Source of the DNA: Bradyrhizobium sp. BTAi1
GTDB taxonomy: Bacteria > Pseudomonadota > Alphaproteobacteria > Rhizobiales > Xanthobacteraceae
Reading direction: 5' to 3'
Assembly (NCBI RefSeq): GCF_000015165.1
Contig: NC_009485.1
Location: forward strand, 2,210,001 to 2,274,000
DNA: 64,000 bases
In this document: positions 9,093 to 17,911 of the stretch, one piece after another
How the letters are laid out: each line of letters begins with the position of its first letter
How positions within the stretch are numbered: the stretch's first letter is position 1
Position numbers and translations under genes: made by a program
Notes under the pieces: model-generated
The model's input: only the letters and a program-made list of their open reading frames with translations
Told to the model about the DNA's origin: nothing
The model's database searches: none

Positions 9093-9680
9093 ACGGCAGC
9101 CGCCGATCCTGCCGCGGCGCGGCTTGATCATCTCAACGTGCATAGAGATGCCCGAAAATCACTAGCCCGGCCTTTGCGCCGGGCCGTAATGTTCCGGGCC
9201 CCGACTGCGGCAATCGGCGGAGAGTCTCTTAACTGATGCGTTGCTATCAGCCTCGGCGTATTTGCCGAGCCGATAGCGCATGTTCGATCTTTTCCACATC
9301 AAGGCCGATGTTCCGATCGATCGCCGGGCCGCGGTGCCTGCCGGGACGGCGGCGGCCGTCGTACTGGCCGCTCTCAGCAGGTTCTCCGCCAAGAGCAGTG
9401 AGCTGAGCAGCCCATGACGCGAACAGCGTGTCGCAATTGCAGCGCAGCGCGCGGGCATGCCTTGCGGAAACGGCGCCTGGCCAGGCGACATCTCAAGGTA
9501 GAGCGACCGTACTATTACGGCTCTCATCTTTAACAATACAACAATCGCTTTCCACCCAATTTGAACGAGTGACGGCGGCCGCGTGGGGTCCGTCGGTGGG
9601 CTTGAATTCAACTTCGGCAAGGCTGCCTGGGGGCGTCGAGCGCAACGGCTCGGTTGCCGCAGCGCACGGATGGTTCAACG
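9093..9680. other. Non-coding stretch between the sugar and signalling operons
   Basis: This 588-bp gap separates two operons in the same direction. It holds a 7-bp perfect hairpin, GCCCGGC-N6-GCCGGGC (9165-9184), a weak terminator for gguB without a T-run. A second, imperfect hairpin lies at 9243-9277 (GCTATC...CTCGGC-GTATTT-GCCGAG...GATAGC). The AT-richer part around 9500-9560 is the best place for the promoter of the chemosensory operon, but I cannot point to certain -35/-10 boxes. Apart from one doubtful small ORF (9280-9417) I see no gene. Confidence 0.5.
9280..9417 (+). CDS. Doubtful 45-aa ORF
   Basis: An ATG-started frame of 45 residues begins MFDLFHIKADVPIDRRAAVP and continues with an Ala/Val-rich stretch. 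The composition looks protein-like and the frame starts just after a hairpin (9243-9277). There is no clear ribosome binding site and I do not recognise a family. It could be chance coding in GC-rich DNA. Confidence 0.22.
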   Translation: MFDLFHIKADVPIDRRAAVPAGTAAAVVLAALSRFSAKSSELSSP

Positions 9681-10001
9681 ATGACGGACGCCACCCCGAG
9701 CATTGAGACGTGCGCTGAAGCCGCTTCCGCGACAGCCTATCCTCTGCCGCAGATGCTGGACCTGATGCAGGCGTCGCAACTTCGTGACGAACTGATCAGA
9801 CTGTCGGGACACGAGAGCATCCTGCTCGATGCGAGCGGCGTCGAGCGGATGTCGACGCCATGCGCACAGATTCTCCTTGCCGCCGGTCACGGGGCGAAGG
9901 CGGCCAACAAGCTTTTCAAGATCACGCAGGCATCCGAGCTGTTCAGGACGGCGATCGCCGATCTCGGACTCCGGCATGAGTTTGACAATTGGATGGAGTG
10001 A
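9681..10001 (+). CDS. STAS-domain protein at head of chemosensory operon
   Basis: A 106-residue STAS (anti-anti-sigma antagonist-like) protein. The core SILLDASGVERMSTPCAQILLAAG has Ser58-Thr59 where SpoIIAA-type proteins carry the phosphorylatable serine, although the usual DSxGL motif is replaced by MSTPC. The ATG at 9681 is chosen over a TTG at 9654. It lies one base before cheY, so it is part of the che operon. STAS proteins at this position occur in some chemosensory gene sets. Here a second, canonical STAS protein, a HATPase and a PP2C follow 9 kb downstream, so it could be a second substrate of that switch. Confidence 0.8.
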   Translation: MTDATPSIETCAEAASATAYPLPQMLDLMQASQLRDELIRLSGHESILLDASGVERMSTPCAQILLAAGHGAKAANKLFKITQASELFRTAIADLGLRHEFDNWME

Positions 10002-10002
10002 C

Positions 10003-10368
10003 ATGACCAAGCGAATTCTGGCAGTCGACGATTCGAAGACCATGCGTGACATGGTGTCCTTCACGTTGAAGAAGGCTGGCTTCGACGTAGCAGAAGCCGA
10101 AGATGGCAAGGCAGCGCTGAACGTGCTGACCGGCGGTAAGTTCGACTTGATCATCACCGACCTCAACATGCCGAACATGGATGGCATTTCGTTGATCAAG
10201 AGCGTGCGGGCCGGCAGTCAGCACCGCACGGTGCCGATCCTGATCCTCACGACCGAGAGCGATGGCGCAAAGAAGGCCGACGGCAAGGCGGCGGGCGCGA
10301 CGGGGTGGCTGGTGAAGCCGTTCAATCCCGATCAATTGATCGCGACGGTCAACCGCGTATGTCCGTAG
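10003..10368 (+). CDS. cheY: CheY-type single-domain response regulator
   Basis: A 121-residue receiver domain without output domain. The acidic pair is Asp9-Asp10 (AVDDSKTMR), the phosphoacceptor is Asp53 (ITDLNMPNMDG), and the conserved lysine is Lys105 in WLVKPF. It would be phosphorylated by the neighbouring CheA. Whether it acts on the flagellar switch or on another output cannot be told from sequence; the operon context suggests a non-flagellar or mixed output. Its last ten bases overlap cheA. Confidence 0.92.
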   Translation: MTKRILAVDDSKTMRDMVSFTLKKAGFDVAEAEDGKAALNVLTGGKFDLIITDLNMPNMDGISLIKSVRAGSQHRTVPILILTTESDGAKKADGKAAGATGWLVKPFNPDQLIATVNRVCP

Positions 10369-12413
10369 CATCCGAGCAAGAGGCCTATCCGGTCGCGCAG
10401 TTCCGCAAGACCTATTTCGAGGAATGCGCCGAACTGCTCGACGCCTTGCAGTCGAATCTCGAACTGTTGTCCAGCGGACAGGAGGACGACGAGACGCTGC
10501 ACGCGATCTTCCGGTCGGTGCATTCCATCAAGGGTGGAGCCGGCGCGTTCGGCTGCACGGACCTCGTCGCCTTCTCGCACACCTTCGAGAGCCTGCTCGA
10601 CGCCTTGCGCGATCACAAGATCGCGGTCACCAACGACATCAAGCAATTGCTGCTTCGGGCCAGCGATGCGCTGGCCGACATCGTCAATGCAGCGCGGCTC
10701 GAGCAGCAACTCGCGCCGAGTTTCGCCGTCGACATCCGCACGGCCATGCAGCACGTCCTGCAGGGCGCGGGCCCGGCGGCCGAGCCTGGCCCTGCGCCCG
10801 CCGCGTCCGACGCGAAGCCGCTCCATGAGCAGACATATCGCATCAGGTTCCGTCCACACACGGAGATGCTGAAGAAGGCGAACGAGCCGCTGCTCCTGAT
10901 CCGCCAGCTCCGCAAGCTGGGCGCGCTCGCGATCGATGTCGATTGTTCGGCGCTCCCGGCGCTCGGCGCGCTGGATCCCGAGGCGGCCTATTTCAACTGG
11001 ACCTTCACGCTCGAAACGGCGGTGCCGCGCAGCGGCATCCAGGACGTGTTCGAGTTCGTCGAGGATGATTGCGACCTTCAGATCGAGTTGCTCGAGTCCG
11101 CCACGGCCGCGGTCGAGGTTGCGCCGGGCGATGCCGGCAGTGCGGCGGCTCCCGTGGTCGCCGCAGTCTCCCTGGCTCAGTCGATCCGGGTCGACGTCGA
11201 CAAGGTCGATCGGCTGGTGAATCTCGTCGGCGAGCTCGTGATCAGCCAGGCGATGCTGACGGAGCAGGGACTGGCGTTGCCGGCCGATAAATATCCCCAG
11301 CTCATTCAGGGCATCGAGGCGCTGGCCCAGAGTGCGCGTGAGCTGCAGGAAAGCGTGATGGCGATCCGCGCGCAGCCCGTCAAATCCGTGTTCGCGCGGA
11401 TGCCGCGCATCGTGCGCGAACTGGCCGCCGTGCTCGGCAAGGAGGTGCGCATTGTCACCTCCGGCGAGATGACCGAGATCGACAAGACGGTCATCGAGCA
11501 GCTCAACGATCCGTTGACGCACATGATCCGCAACGCGCTCGACCACGGCATCGAACCGCCGGCCGAGCGGCTTGCCGCAGGCAAGCCGCGGCAGGGCACG
11601 ATCAACCTCTCGGCCGCCCAGCGCAGCGGCCGCATCGTCATCGAGGTCTCGGATGACGGCCGCGGCATCAATCGCGACAAGGTCCTGGCCAAGGCGCGCG
11701 CGCGTGGCCTCGTGCCTGCAGGCGCCAATCTCAGCGATGACGACATCGACAATCTGATCTTCCTGCCGGCCTTCTCGACCGCCGAGGTGATCTCGAACAT
11801 CTCGGGCCGTGGCGTCGGCATGGATGTCGTGAAGCGTAACGTGCAGGCGCTCGGTGGCCGGATCTCGGTGCGCTCGCGCTTCGGCCATGGCTCGTCATTC
11901 ACGCTGTCGCTGCCGCTCACCTTGGCGGTGGTCGACGGCATGGTGGTGTCGGTCGGGCGCGAGACGTTCATCATTCCGCTGGTTGCGATCGTCGAGAATC
12001 TGCGTCCGCTCCCCGCCGACATTCATCCCGTGGTCGGCCGCGGCCATGTCCTGGCGTTGCGCGGCGAGTATCTGCCGCTGGTCTATCTGCATCGCGTGTT
12101 CTCGATCGGCGATGCGATCGGCGATCCCTGCCGGGGCATCGTGATCATCGTGCAGAGCGAGAGCGCCGGCCGCGTCGGTATCGTCGTCGACGAACTCCTC
12201 GGCCAGCAGCAGGTGGTGGTGAAGAGCCTCGAAGCCAATTACGAGCCGGTGGACGGCATCAGCGGCGCCACGATCCTCGGCAATGGCCGCGTCGCGCTGA
12301 TCCTCGACGTCGCGCGCCTGCACGAGATCGACATGCGCGGCACGCCAGAACGGCTGCCGTCCCCGGAGCAATCGAGACCAGAATCCGCAAAGGACCTGAC
12401 CCATGCAGCCTGA
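10359..12413 (+). CDS. cheA: Chemotaxis histidine kinase CheA
   Basis: A 684-residue CheA. The P1 Hpt domain carries phospho-His55 (RSVHSIKGGAGAFG). A P2-like region around 160-240 (YRIRFRPHTEMLKKANEPLL) follows, then the P3 dimerisation helices. The P4 ATPase has N-box HMIRNALDHGIEPP, G1 VSDDGRGIN and G2 GRGVGMDVVKRNV. A CheW-like P5 domain ends the protein. The start ATG lies inside the end of cheY, and its stop overlaps the cheW start by 11 bases. It autophosphorylates under receptor control and feeds CheY and CheB, and perhaps the receiver-PP2C protein downstream. Confidence 0.95.
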   Translation: MSVASEQEAYPVAQFRKTYFEECAELLDALQSNLELLSSGQEDDETLHAIFRSVHSIKGGAGAFGCTDLVAFSHTFESLLDALRDHKIAVTNDIKQLLLRASDALADIVNAARLEQQLAPSFAVDIRTAMQHVLQGAGPAAEPGPAPAASDAKPLHEQTYRIRFRPHTEMLKKANEPLLLIRQLRKLGALAIDVDCSALPALGALDPEAAYFNWTFTLETAVPRSGIQDVFEFVEDDCDLQIELLESATAAVEVAPGDAGSAAAPVVAAVSLAQSIRVDVDKVDRLVNLVGELVISQAMLTEQGLALPADKYPQLIQGIEALAQSARELQESVMAIRAQPVKSVFARMPRIVRELAAVLGKEVRIVTSGEMTEIDKTVIEQLNDPLTHMIRNALDHGIEPPAERLAAGKPRQGTINLSAAQRSGRIVIEVSDDGRGINRDKVLAKARARGLVPAGANLSDDDIDNLIFLPAFSTAEVISNISGRGVGMDVVKRNVQALGGRISVRSRFGHGSSFTLSLPLTLAVVDGMVVSVGRETFIIPLVAIVENLRPLPADIHPVVGRGHVLALRGEYLPLVYLHRVFSIGDAIGDPCRGIVIIVQSESAGRVGIVVDELLGQQQVVVKSLEANYEPVDGISGATILGNGRVALILDVARLHEIDMRGTPERLPSPEQSRPESAKDLTHAA

Positions 12414-12930
12414 CAACAAGCCGATCGCTCCGTTTGGCCAAGAAGCGGCGGTCAGCGAGAACGCGCAGCAGTTCATCACCTTCACGCTGGGCGCGGAGGA
12501 GTACGGCATCGACATCATGGTGGTCCGGGAGATCAAGGGCTGGACCGAAACGACCATGATCCCGAACGCTCCGCCCCATGTCCGGGGTGTCATCAATCTG
12601 CGCGGCATCATCGTTCCCATCTTCGACCTGCGCGCCCGGTTCGGCACCGGCGTGACCGTGCCGACCAATATGCATGTGGTGATCATCGTCGCCGCCGGCA
12701 CGCGCACGGTCGGCCTGCTGGTCGATACCGTCTCGGACATCATCTCCGTCGATCCGAAAGACATCCGCGACGTGCCGGACATGGGCATGCCGACCGAGGA
12801 TCAGTTCCTGGAGGGGCTGGTCGCGATCCAGAACAGGATGGTGACGCTGGTGTCGTTGTCGGGTCTGTTCGGGATGCCGGCTTCGTCAGTGACGCGTACG
12901 TCTGCCGCAGCCGCCGCGGCGGCCGCCTAA
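12403..12930 (+). CDS. cheW: Chemotaxis coupling protein CheW
   Basis: A 175-residue CheW domain protein linking receptor to CheA. Typical motifs are [20 protein letters not shown], the ligand-like [23 protein letters not shown], and [12 protein letters not shown]. It ends in a run of alanines. The ATG overlaps the end of cheA by 11 bases, so the two are translationally coupled, and the receptor gene follows after 23 bases. Confidence 0.95.
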   Translation: MQPDNKPIAPFGQEAAVSENAQQFITFTLGAEEYGIDIMVVREIKGWTETTMIPNAPPHVRGVINLRGIIVPIFDLRARFGTGVTVPTNMHVVIIVAAGTRTVGLLVDTVSDIISVDPKDIRDVPDMGMPTEDQFLEGLVAIQNRMVTLVSLSGLFGMPASSVTRTSAAAAAAAA

Positions 12931-12953
12931 CCCCTACAATTTACGAGATCGTC

Positions 12954-15326
12954 ATGAGCGACACTTTCGAGGAGAACATCATGCAGGACTTCACCACGGA
13001 CGGCGCTCCGGGCGATGGCGCGCCCAAATCGAAGGCAAGGTCGCGGAGCAGTCGTCCGCGGTCGTCCGCCGCGAAGGCTCCGGCGGCAGCGCCCCGCGCG
13101 GTGAGCCGTGACGATCAGATGACAGCCGTCGTCGAGAAGGTCACCAGCGCCGTGATGCTGGTCGATAACGATCTCAAGATCACATACCTCAATCAAGCCT
13201 CGAAGCAGCTGTTCGGCCAGCACCTCACGGAGTTTCGCAAGGTCTGGCCGACCTTCGATCCCGCCGCCATGGTCGGGACCTGCATCGACGTCTTTCACCG
13301 CAATCCGGCGCATCAGCGGACGATGCTCGCCAATCCGGCCAATCTGCCGTTCCGCACCGACATTTCCGTCGGACCGCTCAAGATCTCGCTCAACGTCAAT
13401 GCGATGCGGAACGCGCAGGGCGTCAACCAGGGCTTCATGCTGGAATGGGCGGATGTCACCGAGATCCGCAGCCAGGCGTCGCAGCTCGCGGCCATCGATC
13501 GTTCGCAGGCGATGATCATGTTCTCGCTCGACGGCAAGATCGAATATGCCAACGAGAACTTTCTGCGAACGCTGGGCTACTCGCTCGACGAGATCAAGGG
13601 CCAGCACCATTCGATGTTCGTCGATCCCGTCTATCGCCAGTCGACCGACTATCGTCTGTTCTGGGACAAGCTCGGGCGTGGCGAATATGACGCCGGACAA
13701 TACAAGCGCATCGGCAAGGGGGGGCGCGAGGTCTGGATCCAGGCGAGCTACAATCCGATTCTCGATCAGTCCGGCAAGCCCTTCAAGGTGGTGAAATACG
13801 CGACCGACATCACCAGCGAGGTGATCCGCAACGCCGACTTCGCCGGCCAGATCGACGCCATCAACAAGGCCCAGGCGGTGATCCAGTTCACGTTGGACGG
13901 CAAGATCCTCGACGCCAACGACAACTTCCTCAATACGCTGGGCTACTCGCTGGCCGAGATCAAGGGCCAGCATCACTCGATCTTCGTCGATGTCGCCTAT
14001 CGCAGCTCGACCGACTACCGCATGTTCTGGGACAAGCTCGCGCGTGGCGAATATGAGGCCGGTCAATACCGACGGATCGGCAAGGGCGGCCGCGAAGTCT
14101 GGATCCAGGCGAGCTACAACCCGATCATGGGGCCCGACGGCAAGCCGGTCAAGGTCGTCAAATATGCGACCGACGTCACCGAGCAGGTCAAGGCCTCCGA
14201 GGCGCTGCAAACAGCGGTGCGGCAGACGCAGGCGGTGGTCGACGCCGCCAAGAACAACGATCTTCGCGAGCGCATTCCGACGGACGGCAAGTCGGGCGAG
14301 ATCGGCCAGCTCTGCGACGGCGTGAACGGGCTGCTCGACACGATGTCGTCCATCCTTGCCGACGTGCTCGAAAGCTCGCAGACGCTGTCGAGCGCCGCGC
14401 GCGAGATCGCGAACGGCAACACCGACCTGTCGCAGCGGACGGAGGAGCAGGCGGCCAGTCTGGAGGAGACGGCGGCCAGCATGGAGGAGCTGACCTCGAC
14501 CGTCCGGCAGAACGCCGAGAATGCACAGCAGGCGAACAAGCTCGCGTCATCTGCATCCGACGTCGCGATCAGGGGCGGCACCGTGGTGGCCGAGGTCGTG
14601 CAGACCATGGAGGGCATCACCCATGCGAGCCGCAAGATCGCCGACATCATCGGGGTGATCGACGAGATCGCATTCCAGACCAACATCCTTGCGCTCAACG
14701 CCGCGGTCGAAGCCGCGCGCGCCGGCGACCAGGGCCGCGGCTTCGCGGTGGTCGCCGCCGAAGTGCGTAACCTCGCGCAGCGCAGTGCCAACGCGGCCAA
14801 GGAGATCAAGGGGCTGATCTCGGACTCGGTGTCCAAGGTGGAATCGGGCTCGCGCCTGGTCGACACCGCCGGCAAGACGATGGAGGAGATCGTCCAGTCG
14901 GTGAAGCGGGTCACCGACATCATGGCCGAGATCTCGGCGGCGTCGCAGGAGCAGCGCGGCGGCATCGAGCAGGTCAACAACGCCGTCACCCAGATGGACA
15001 AGGTGACCCAGCAGAATGCCGCTCTGGTGGAGGAGGCTGCTGCGGCAGCCAAGTCAATGGAGGAGCAGACCGAGACGATGTCGGAGATGGTCGGCCGCTT
15101 CATGGTGCTGCCAGAATTCGAGCGCGGCCGCCCCTATGCGGCAAAGACCGGCAATCCGGTGGTCGACCGGTCGCTTGGCAAGGACAAGCTCGCAGCGATG
15201 CGGGCCCCCGCCGGCAAGCCCGCGCCTGCGTCCGCCCCGCGCCCCTCGCCAGCGCGCGCTGCCGAGATGGAGCCGGTGCGTCGCCGCGTGGTCGGGGCCG
15301 GCGACGTCGATTGGAAGGAATTCTAG
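12954..15326 (+). CDS. Soluble methyl-accepting chemoreceptor with three PAS domains and a CheR/CheB tether
   Basis: A 790-residue receptor with no membrane segment, so the array is cytoplasmic or bound through partners. A basic Ala/Ser-rich leader (1-50) is followed by a first PAS domain (about 55-170) and two nearly identical PAS domains (about 180-290 and 302-412). A HAMP-like linker and a long MCP signalling coiled coil come next, with the hairpin tip [22 protein letters not shown] near 570-591. The chain ends DWKEF, which fits the xWxxF pentapeptide that tethers CheR/CheB. I list the first ATG; the ATG at 12981 has a better RBS (GAGGAG, 12969-12974) and may be the true start (781 aa). 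Ligand or cofactor unknown. Confidence 0.92.
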   Translation: MSDTFEENIMQDFTTDGAPGDGAPKSKARSRSSRPRSSAAKAPAAAPRAVSRDDQMTAVVEKVTSAVMLVDNDLKITYLNQASKQLFGQHLTEFRKVWPTFDPAAMVGTCIDVFHRNPAHQRTMLANPANLPFRTDISVGPLKISLNVNAMRNAQGVNQGFMLEWADVTEIRSQASQLAAIDRSQAMIMFSLDGKIEYANENFLRTLGYSLDEIKGQHHSMFVDPVYRQSTDYRLFWDKLGRGEYDAGQYKRIGKGGREVWIQASYNPILDQSGKPFKVVKYATDITSEVIRNADFAGQIDAINKAQAVIQFTLDGKILDANDNFLNTLGYSLAEIKGQHHSIFVDVAYRSSTDYRMFWDKLARGEYEAGQYRRIGKGGREVWIQASYNPIMGPDGKPVKVVKYATDVTEQVKASEALQTAVRQTQAVVDAAKNNDLRERIPTDGKSGEIGQLCDGVNGLLDTMSSILADVLESSQTLSSAAREIANGNTDLSQRTEEQAASLEETAASMEELTSTVRQNAENAQQANKLASSASDVAIRGGTVVAEVVQTMEGITHASRKIADIIGVIDEIAFQTNILALNAAVEAARAGDQGRGFAVVAAEVRNLAQRSANAAKEIKGLISDSVSKVESGSRLVDTAGKTMEEIVQSVKRVTDIMAEISAASQEQRGGIEQVNNAVTQMDKVTQQNAALVEEAAAAAKSMEEQTETMSEMVGRFMVLPEFERGRPYAAKTGNPVVDRSLGKDKLAAMRAPAGKPAPASAPRPSPARAAEMEPVRRRVVGAGDVDWKEF
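13491..14184 (+). repeat. Tandem duplication encoding two PAS domains inside the receptor
   Basis: Bases 13491-13818 and 13857-14184 are direct repeats offset by 366 bp and in frame. They encode two PAS domains that share long identical stretches such as [14 protein letters not shown] and DIT/DVT ends. The high DNA similarity between copies points to a recent internal duplication or to gene conversion. Confidence 0.85.
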
Positions 15327-15383
15327 GCCGCGACGCGGCGTCCCCGTCGGTGCGGGGGCGCCTCTCTGGGGTGCCGGGAGACC

Positions 15384-16202
15384 ATGGTGCAGGAACAGTT
15401 CGCGCTTGAAGACAACGACTTTCGCAAGCTGTCCAAGCTTGTGATGGATACGGCCGGCATCGTGCTGAGCGAGCGCAAGCGTGCCTTCATCCATGGACGG
15501 CTGGGGCGGCGGCTGCGCGCGCTCGGCCTGGCGGACTTCTCACAATATTGCCGTCTGCTGGAAACGGATGACGGTGACGATGAGCTGCGCAATTTCATCA
15601 ACGCCGTCACCACCAATCACACGAGCTTCTTCAGGGAAGCCCACCATTTCGATTTCCTTTCGCGGGTCATCATTCCGGAATTCCTGAGCGGGAATACGAC
15701 ACGCCTGCGGATCTGGTCTGCGGGCTGCTCGACCGGGGAGGAGCCCTACAGCATTGCCATGACCTTGGCCGCCGGCCCGACGGCGCTGATGGAGCGCGAC
15801 ATCAAGATCCTCGCGACCGATCTCGATACGAATGTGATCGCCCGTGGGGCCGAGGGCGCATACGAGCTGGAGCGGGCCGAGGGGATCCCGGATGCCTATC
15901 GCAAGCGGTTCACCCGGTTGCGCGACAGCAAGGTCGTCATGAACGATGAGCTCTGCAGACTCATCACTTTCGTCCATCTCAATCTGCTCGGGCCCTGGCC
16001 GATGTCGGGGCCCTTCGACATCATCTTCTGCCGCAACGTGGTGATCTATTTCGACAAGCCGACCCAACGTCGCTTGTTCGACCGCTACGCCGATCTGCTC
16101 AGGCCCGACGGCTGGCTGATCGCCGGGCACTCGGAAAACCTGCTCGGCGTCTGCGAGCGTTTCGATCTGGTCGGACGAACGATCTATCGGAGGCGCAGAT
16201 GA
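15384..16202 (+). CDS. cheR: Chemotaxis protein methyltransferase CheR
   Basis: A 272-residue SAM-dependent glutamate methyltransferase for receptors. The N-terminal helical domain (1-80) includes GIVLSERKRAFIHGRLGRRLR. The substrate motif NHTSFFREAHHF and the SAM-binding motif IWSAGCSTGEEPYS (about 110-124) follow, with CRNVVIYFDKPTQ later. It lies 57 bases after the receptor gene and overlaps cheD by ATGA. The receptor's C-terminal DWKEF is the expected docking site. Confidence 0.95.
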   Translation: MVQEQFALEDNDFRKLSKLVMDTAGIVLSERKRAFIHGRLGRRLRALGLADFSQYCRLLETDDGDDELRNFINAVTTNHTSFFREAHHFDFLSRVIIPEFLSGNTTRLRIWSAGCSTGEEPYSIAMTLAAGPTALMERDIKILATDLDTNVIARGAEGAYELERAEGIPDAYRKRFTRLRDSKVVMNDELCRLITFVHLNLLGPWPMSGPFDIIFCRNVVIYFDKPTQRRLFDRYADLLRPDGWLIAGHSENLLGVCERFDLVGRTIYRRRR

Positions 16203-16840
16203 TCAGGGCGAAGAGCAGGCGGCGTCAAACGACGGATGCCTCGGTCTCCGACGACCTTCTGACATGTCCTCGGAAGTATCGCGACGAGCGCTTTGACGCG
16301 ATCGCGGTCAAGCTCTTTCCGGGAGAGCACTATGTCACCGACGCCGTGGACGAGATGCTCGTTACCGTGCTCGGGTCCTGTGTTGCAGCCTGCATCCGTG
16401 ATCCGCAAACCCGGGTCGGCGGCATGAACCATTTCATGCTGCCGGAGAGCTTTGGCGATTGGGGCGACGTGTCCGACGGGATGCGCTATGGCAATGTCGC
16501 GATGGAGCGGCTGATCAACGACATTCTCGCCCGGGGCGGCGCCCGACGCCGCCTGGAGATCAAGGTGTTCGGCGGCGCCAATGTGCTGAATGGCATGGCG
16601 AAGATCGGGCATCGCAACGCCGACTTCGTCGAAGACTATCTGGCGGCGGAACACCTTCCCATCGCAGCGTATCACCTGCGCGGCTCGCTGCCGCGCCGTG
16701 TTCACTACTTCCCGGTAACCGGCCGCGTGATGCTGCTCGAATTGCCGCGCGCCGATCATGATGCCCTTGTCCGCAACGAGACGTCCTACAAGACACGAAT
16801 CCAGGTCGAACCCGTTGCCGGATCGGTCGAGATTTTTTGA
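16199..16840 (+). CDS. cheD: Chemoreceptor glutamine deamidase CheD
   Basis: A 213-residue CheD. Catalytic Cys61 (VLGSCVAACI) and His78 (GGMNHFML) are 17 residues apart, the spacing I recall for the characterised CheD active site. It deamidates receptor glutamines to glutamates and in some bacteria interacts with CheC or CheY. The N-terminal extension of about 40 residues is longer than in minimal CheD proteins. It has a good RBS (GGAGG, inside cheR) and a 4-base overlap with cheR. Confidence 0.93.
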   Translation: MIRAKSRRRQTTDASVSDDLLTCPRKYRDERFDAIAVKLFPGEHYVTDAVDEMLVTVLGSCVAACIRDPQTRVGGMNHFMLPESFGDWGDVSDGMRYGNVAMERLINDILARGGARRRLEIKVFGGANVLNGMAKIGHRNADFVEDYLAAEHLPIAAYHLRGSLPRRVHYFPVTGRVMLLELPRADHDALVRNETSYKTRIQVEPVAGSVEIF

Positions 16841-16849
16841 GGCAGTAAG

Positions 16850-17908
16850 ATGAGTGCCATTCGCGTTCTGATCGTCGACGACTCCGCCTTCGTGCGGCAG
16901 ATGTTGACGGATCTCCTTTCAAGTGATCCGGGAATCGAGGTCCTCGGCGCCGCGCCCAATCCGATTGTGGCGCGCGATATGATCAAGTCCCTCAATCCTG
17001 ATGTGCTCACGCTCGACATCGAGATGCCGCGCATGGACGGCCTCGCTTTTCTGGACAAGATCATGACCCTGCGTCCGATGCCGGTGCTGATGATCTCATC
17101 TCTCACGCAGAAAGGCGCGGATACGGCCGTGCGCGCCCTGGAAATGGGAGCCTTTGACTGCGTGGCGAAGCCCGTCATTGGCCTTGTCGAGGGACTGCCG
17201 GCCTTGCGCGACGAGATCGTCACCAAGGTCAAGGCGGCCGCGGCGGCGAAGATCCGGCCGCGCTCGGGAGACGAGGTCCGCCCTCTACACCGGCCCGGCG
17301 TATCGTATAGTTCGTCCGAAAAGATCATTGCGGTGGGCGCGTCGACCGGCGGCGTCGAAGCGCTGCAGGAGCTGTTGATGGCGTTTCCATCGGATGCGCC
17401 GGCTGTCGTGATCACGCAGCATATGCCGGCGATGTTTACGGCGTCCTTCGCCAACCGCCTCAATCAGCTGTGCGCAGTCACCGTCAAGCAGGCCGAGAGC
17501 GGCGAGCGGGTGCTGCCGGGCCATGCCTATATCGCACCGGGCGGCTGCCATCTGGAGCTCGCCCGCAATGGCGCGAACTACGTTTGCCGGGTTCACGACG
17601 AGCCGGCCGTGTCAGGACACCGGCCGTCGGTCGACGTTCTGTTCCGGTCCGTCGCCCACGCCGCGGGGCTCAATGCGATTGGCGTCATCCTCACCGGCAT
17701 GGGCCGGGACGGTGCGCTCGGGCTGTTGGAAATGCGCTCGGCCGGAGCGTCGACCATCGGTCAGGACGAGGCGACATGCGTGGTCTACGGCATGCCGAAG
17801 GCGGCGCGGGAATGTGGCGCCGTTGAGATCGAGCTGCCGCTCAACAAGATTGCCGATCAGGTCCTGAAGCGGTGCGAGTCGCTCGCTGCGCGCGGCGTCA
17901 GGGTGTAA
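16850..17908 (+). CDS. cheB: Receptor methylesterase CheB
   Basis: A 352-residue response regulator with an esterase output. The N-terminal receiver has the acidic pair VDDS and the phosphoacceptor aspartate in LTLDIEMPRMDG. The C-terminal methylesterase triad is Ser165 (VGASTGG), His191 (ITQHMP) and Asp287 (GMGRDGALG), almost the same numbering as E. coli CheB. It removes receptor methyl groups in response to CheA. The gap to the next gene is 3 bp. Confidence 0.95.
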   Translation: MSAIRVLIVDDSAFVRQMLTDLLSSDPGIEVLGAAPNPIVARDMIKSLNPDVLTLDIEMPRMDGLAFLDKIMTLRPMPVLMISSLTQKGADTAVRALEMGAFDCVAKPVIGLVEGLPALRDEIVTKVKAAAAAKIRPRSGDEVRPLHRPGVSYSSSEKIIAVGASTGGVEALQELLMAFPSDAPAVVITQHMPAMFTASFANRLNQLCAVTVKQAESGERVLPGHAYIAPGGCHLELARNGANYVCRVHDEPAVSGHRPSVDVLFRSVAHAAGLNAIGVILTGMGRDGALGLLEMRSAGASTIGQDEATCVVYGMPKAARECGAVEIELPLNKIADQVLKRCESLAARGVRV

Positions 17909-17911
17909 TCC

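Noticed and set aside
7668..9143. Minus-strand open frame of 491 codons opposite gguB
   Set aside because: Antisense of a conserved permease; no RBS and no recognisable domain.
9162..9620. Minus-strand frame of 152 codons in the gap before the che operon
   Set aside because: It runs through two hairpins and the probable promoter region, has no RBS, and its translation is low complexity.
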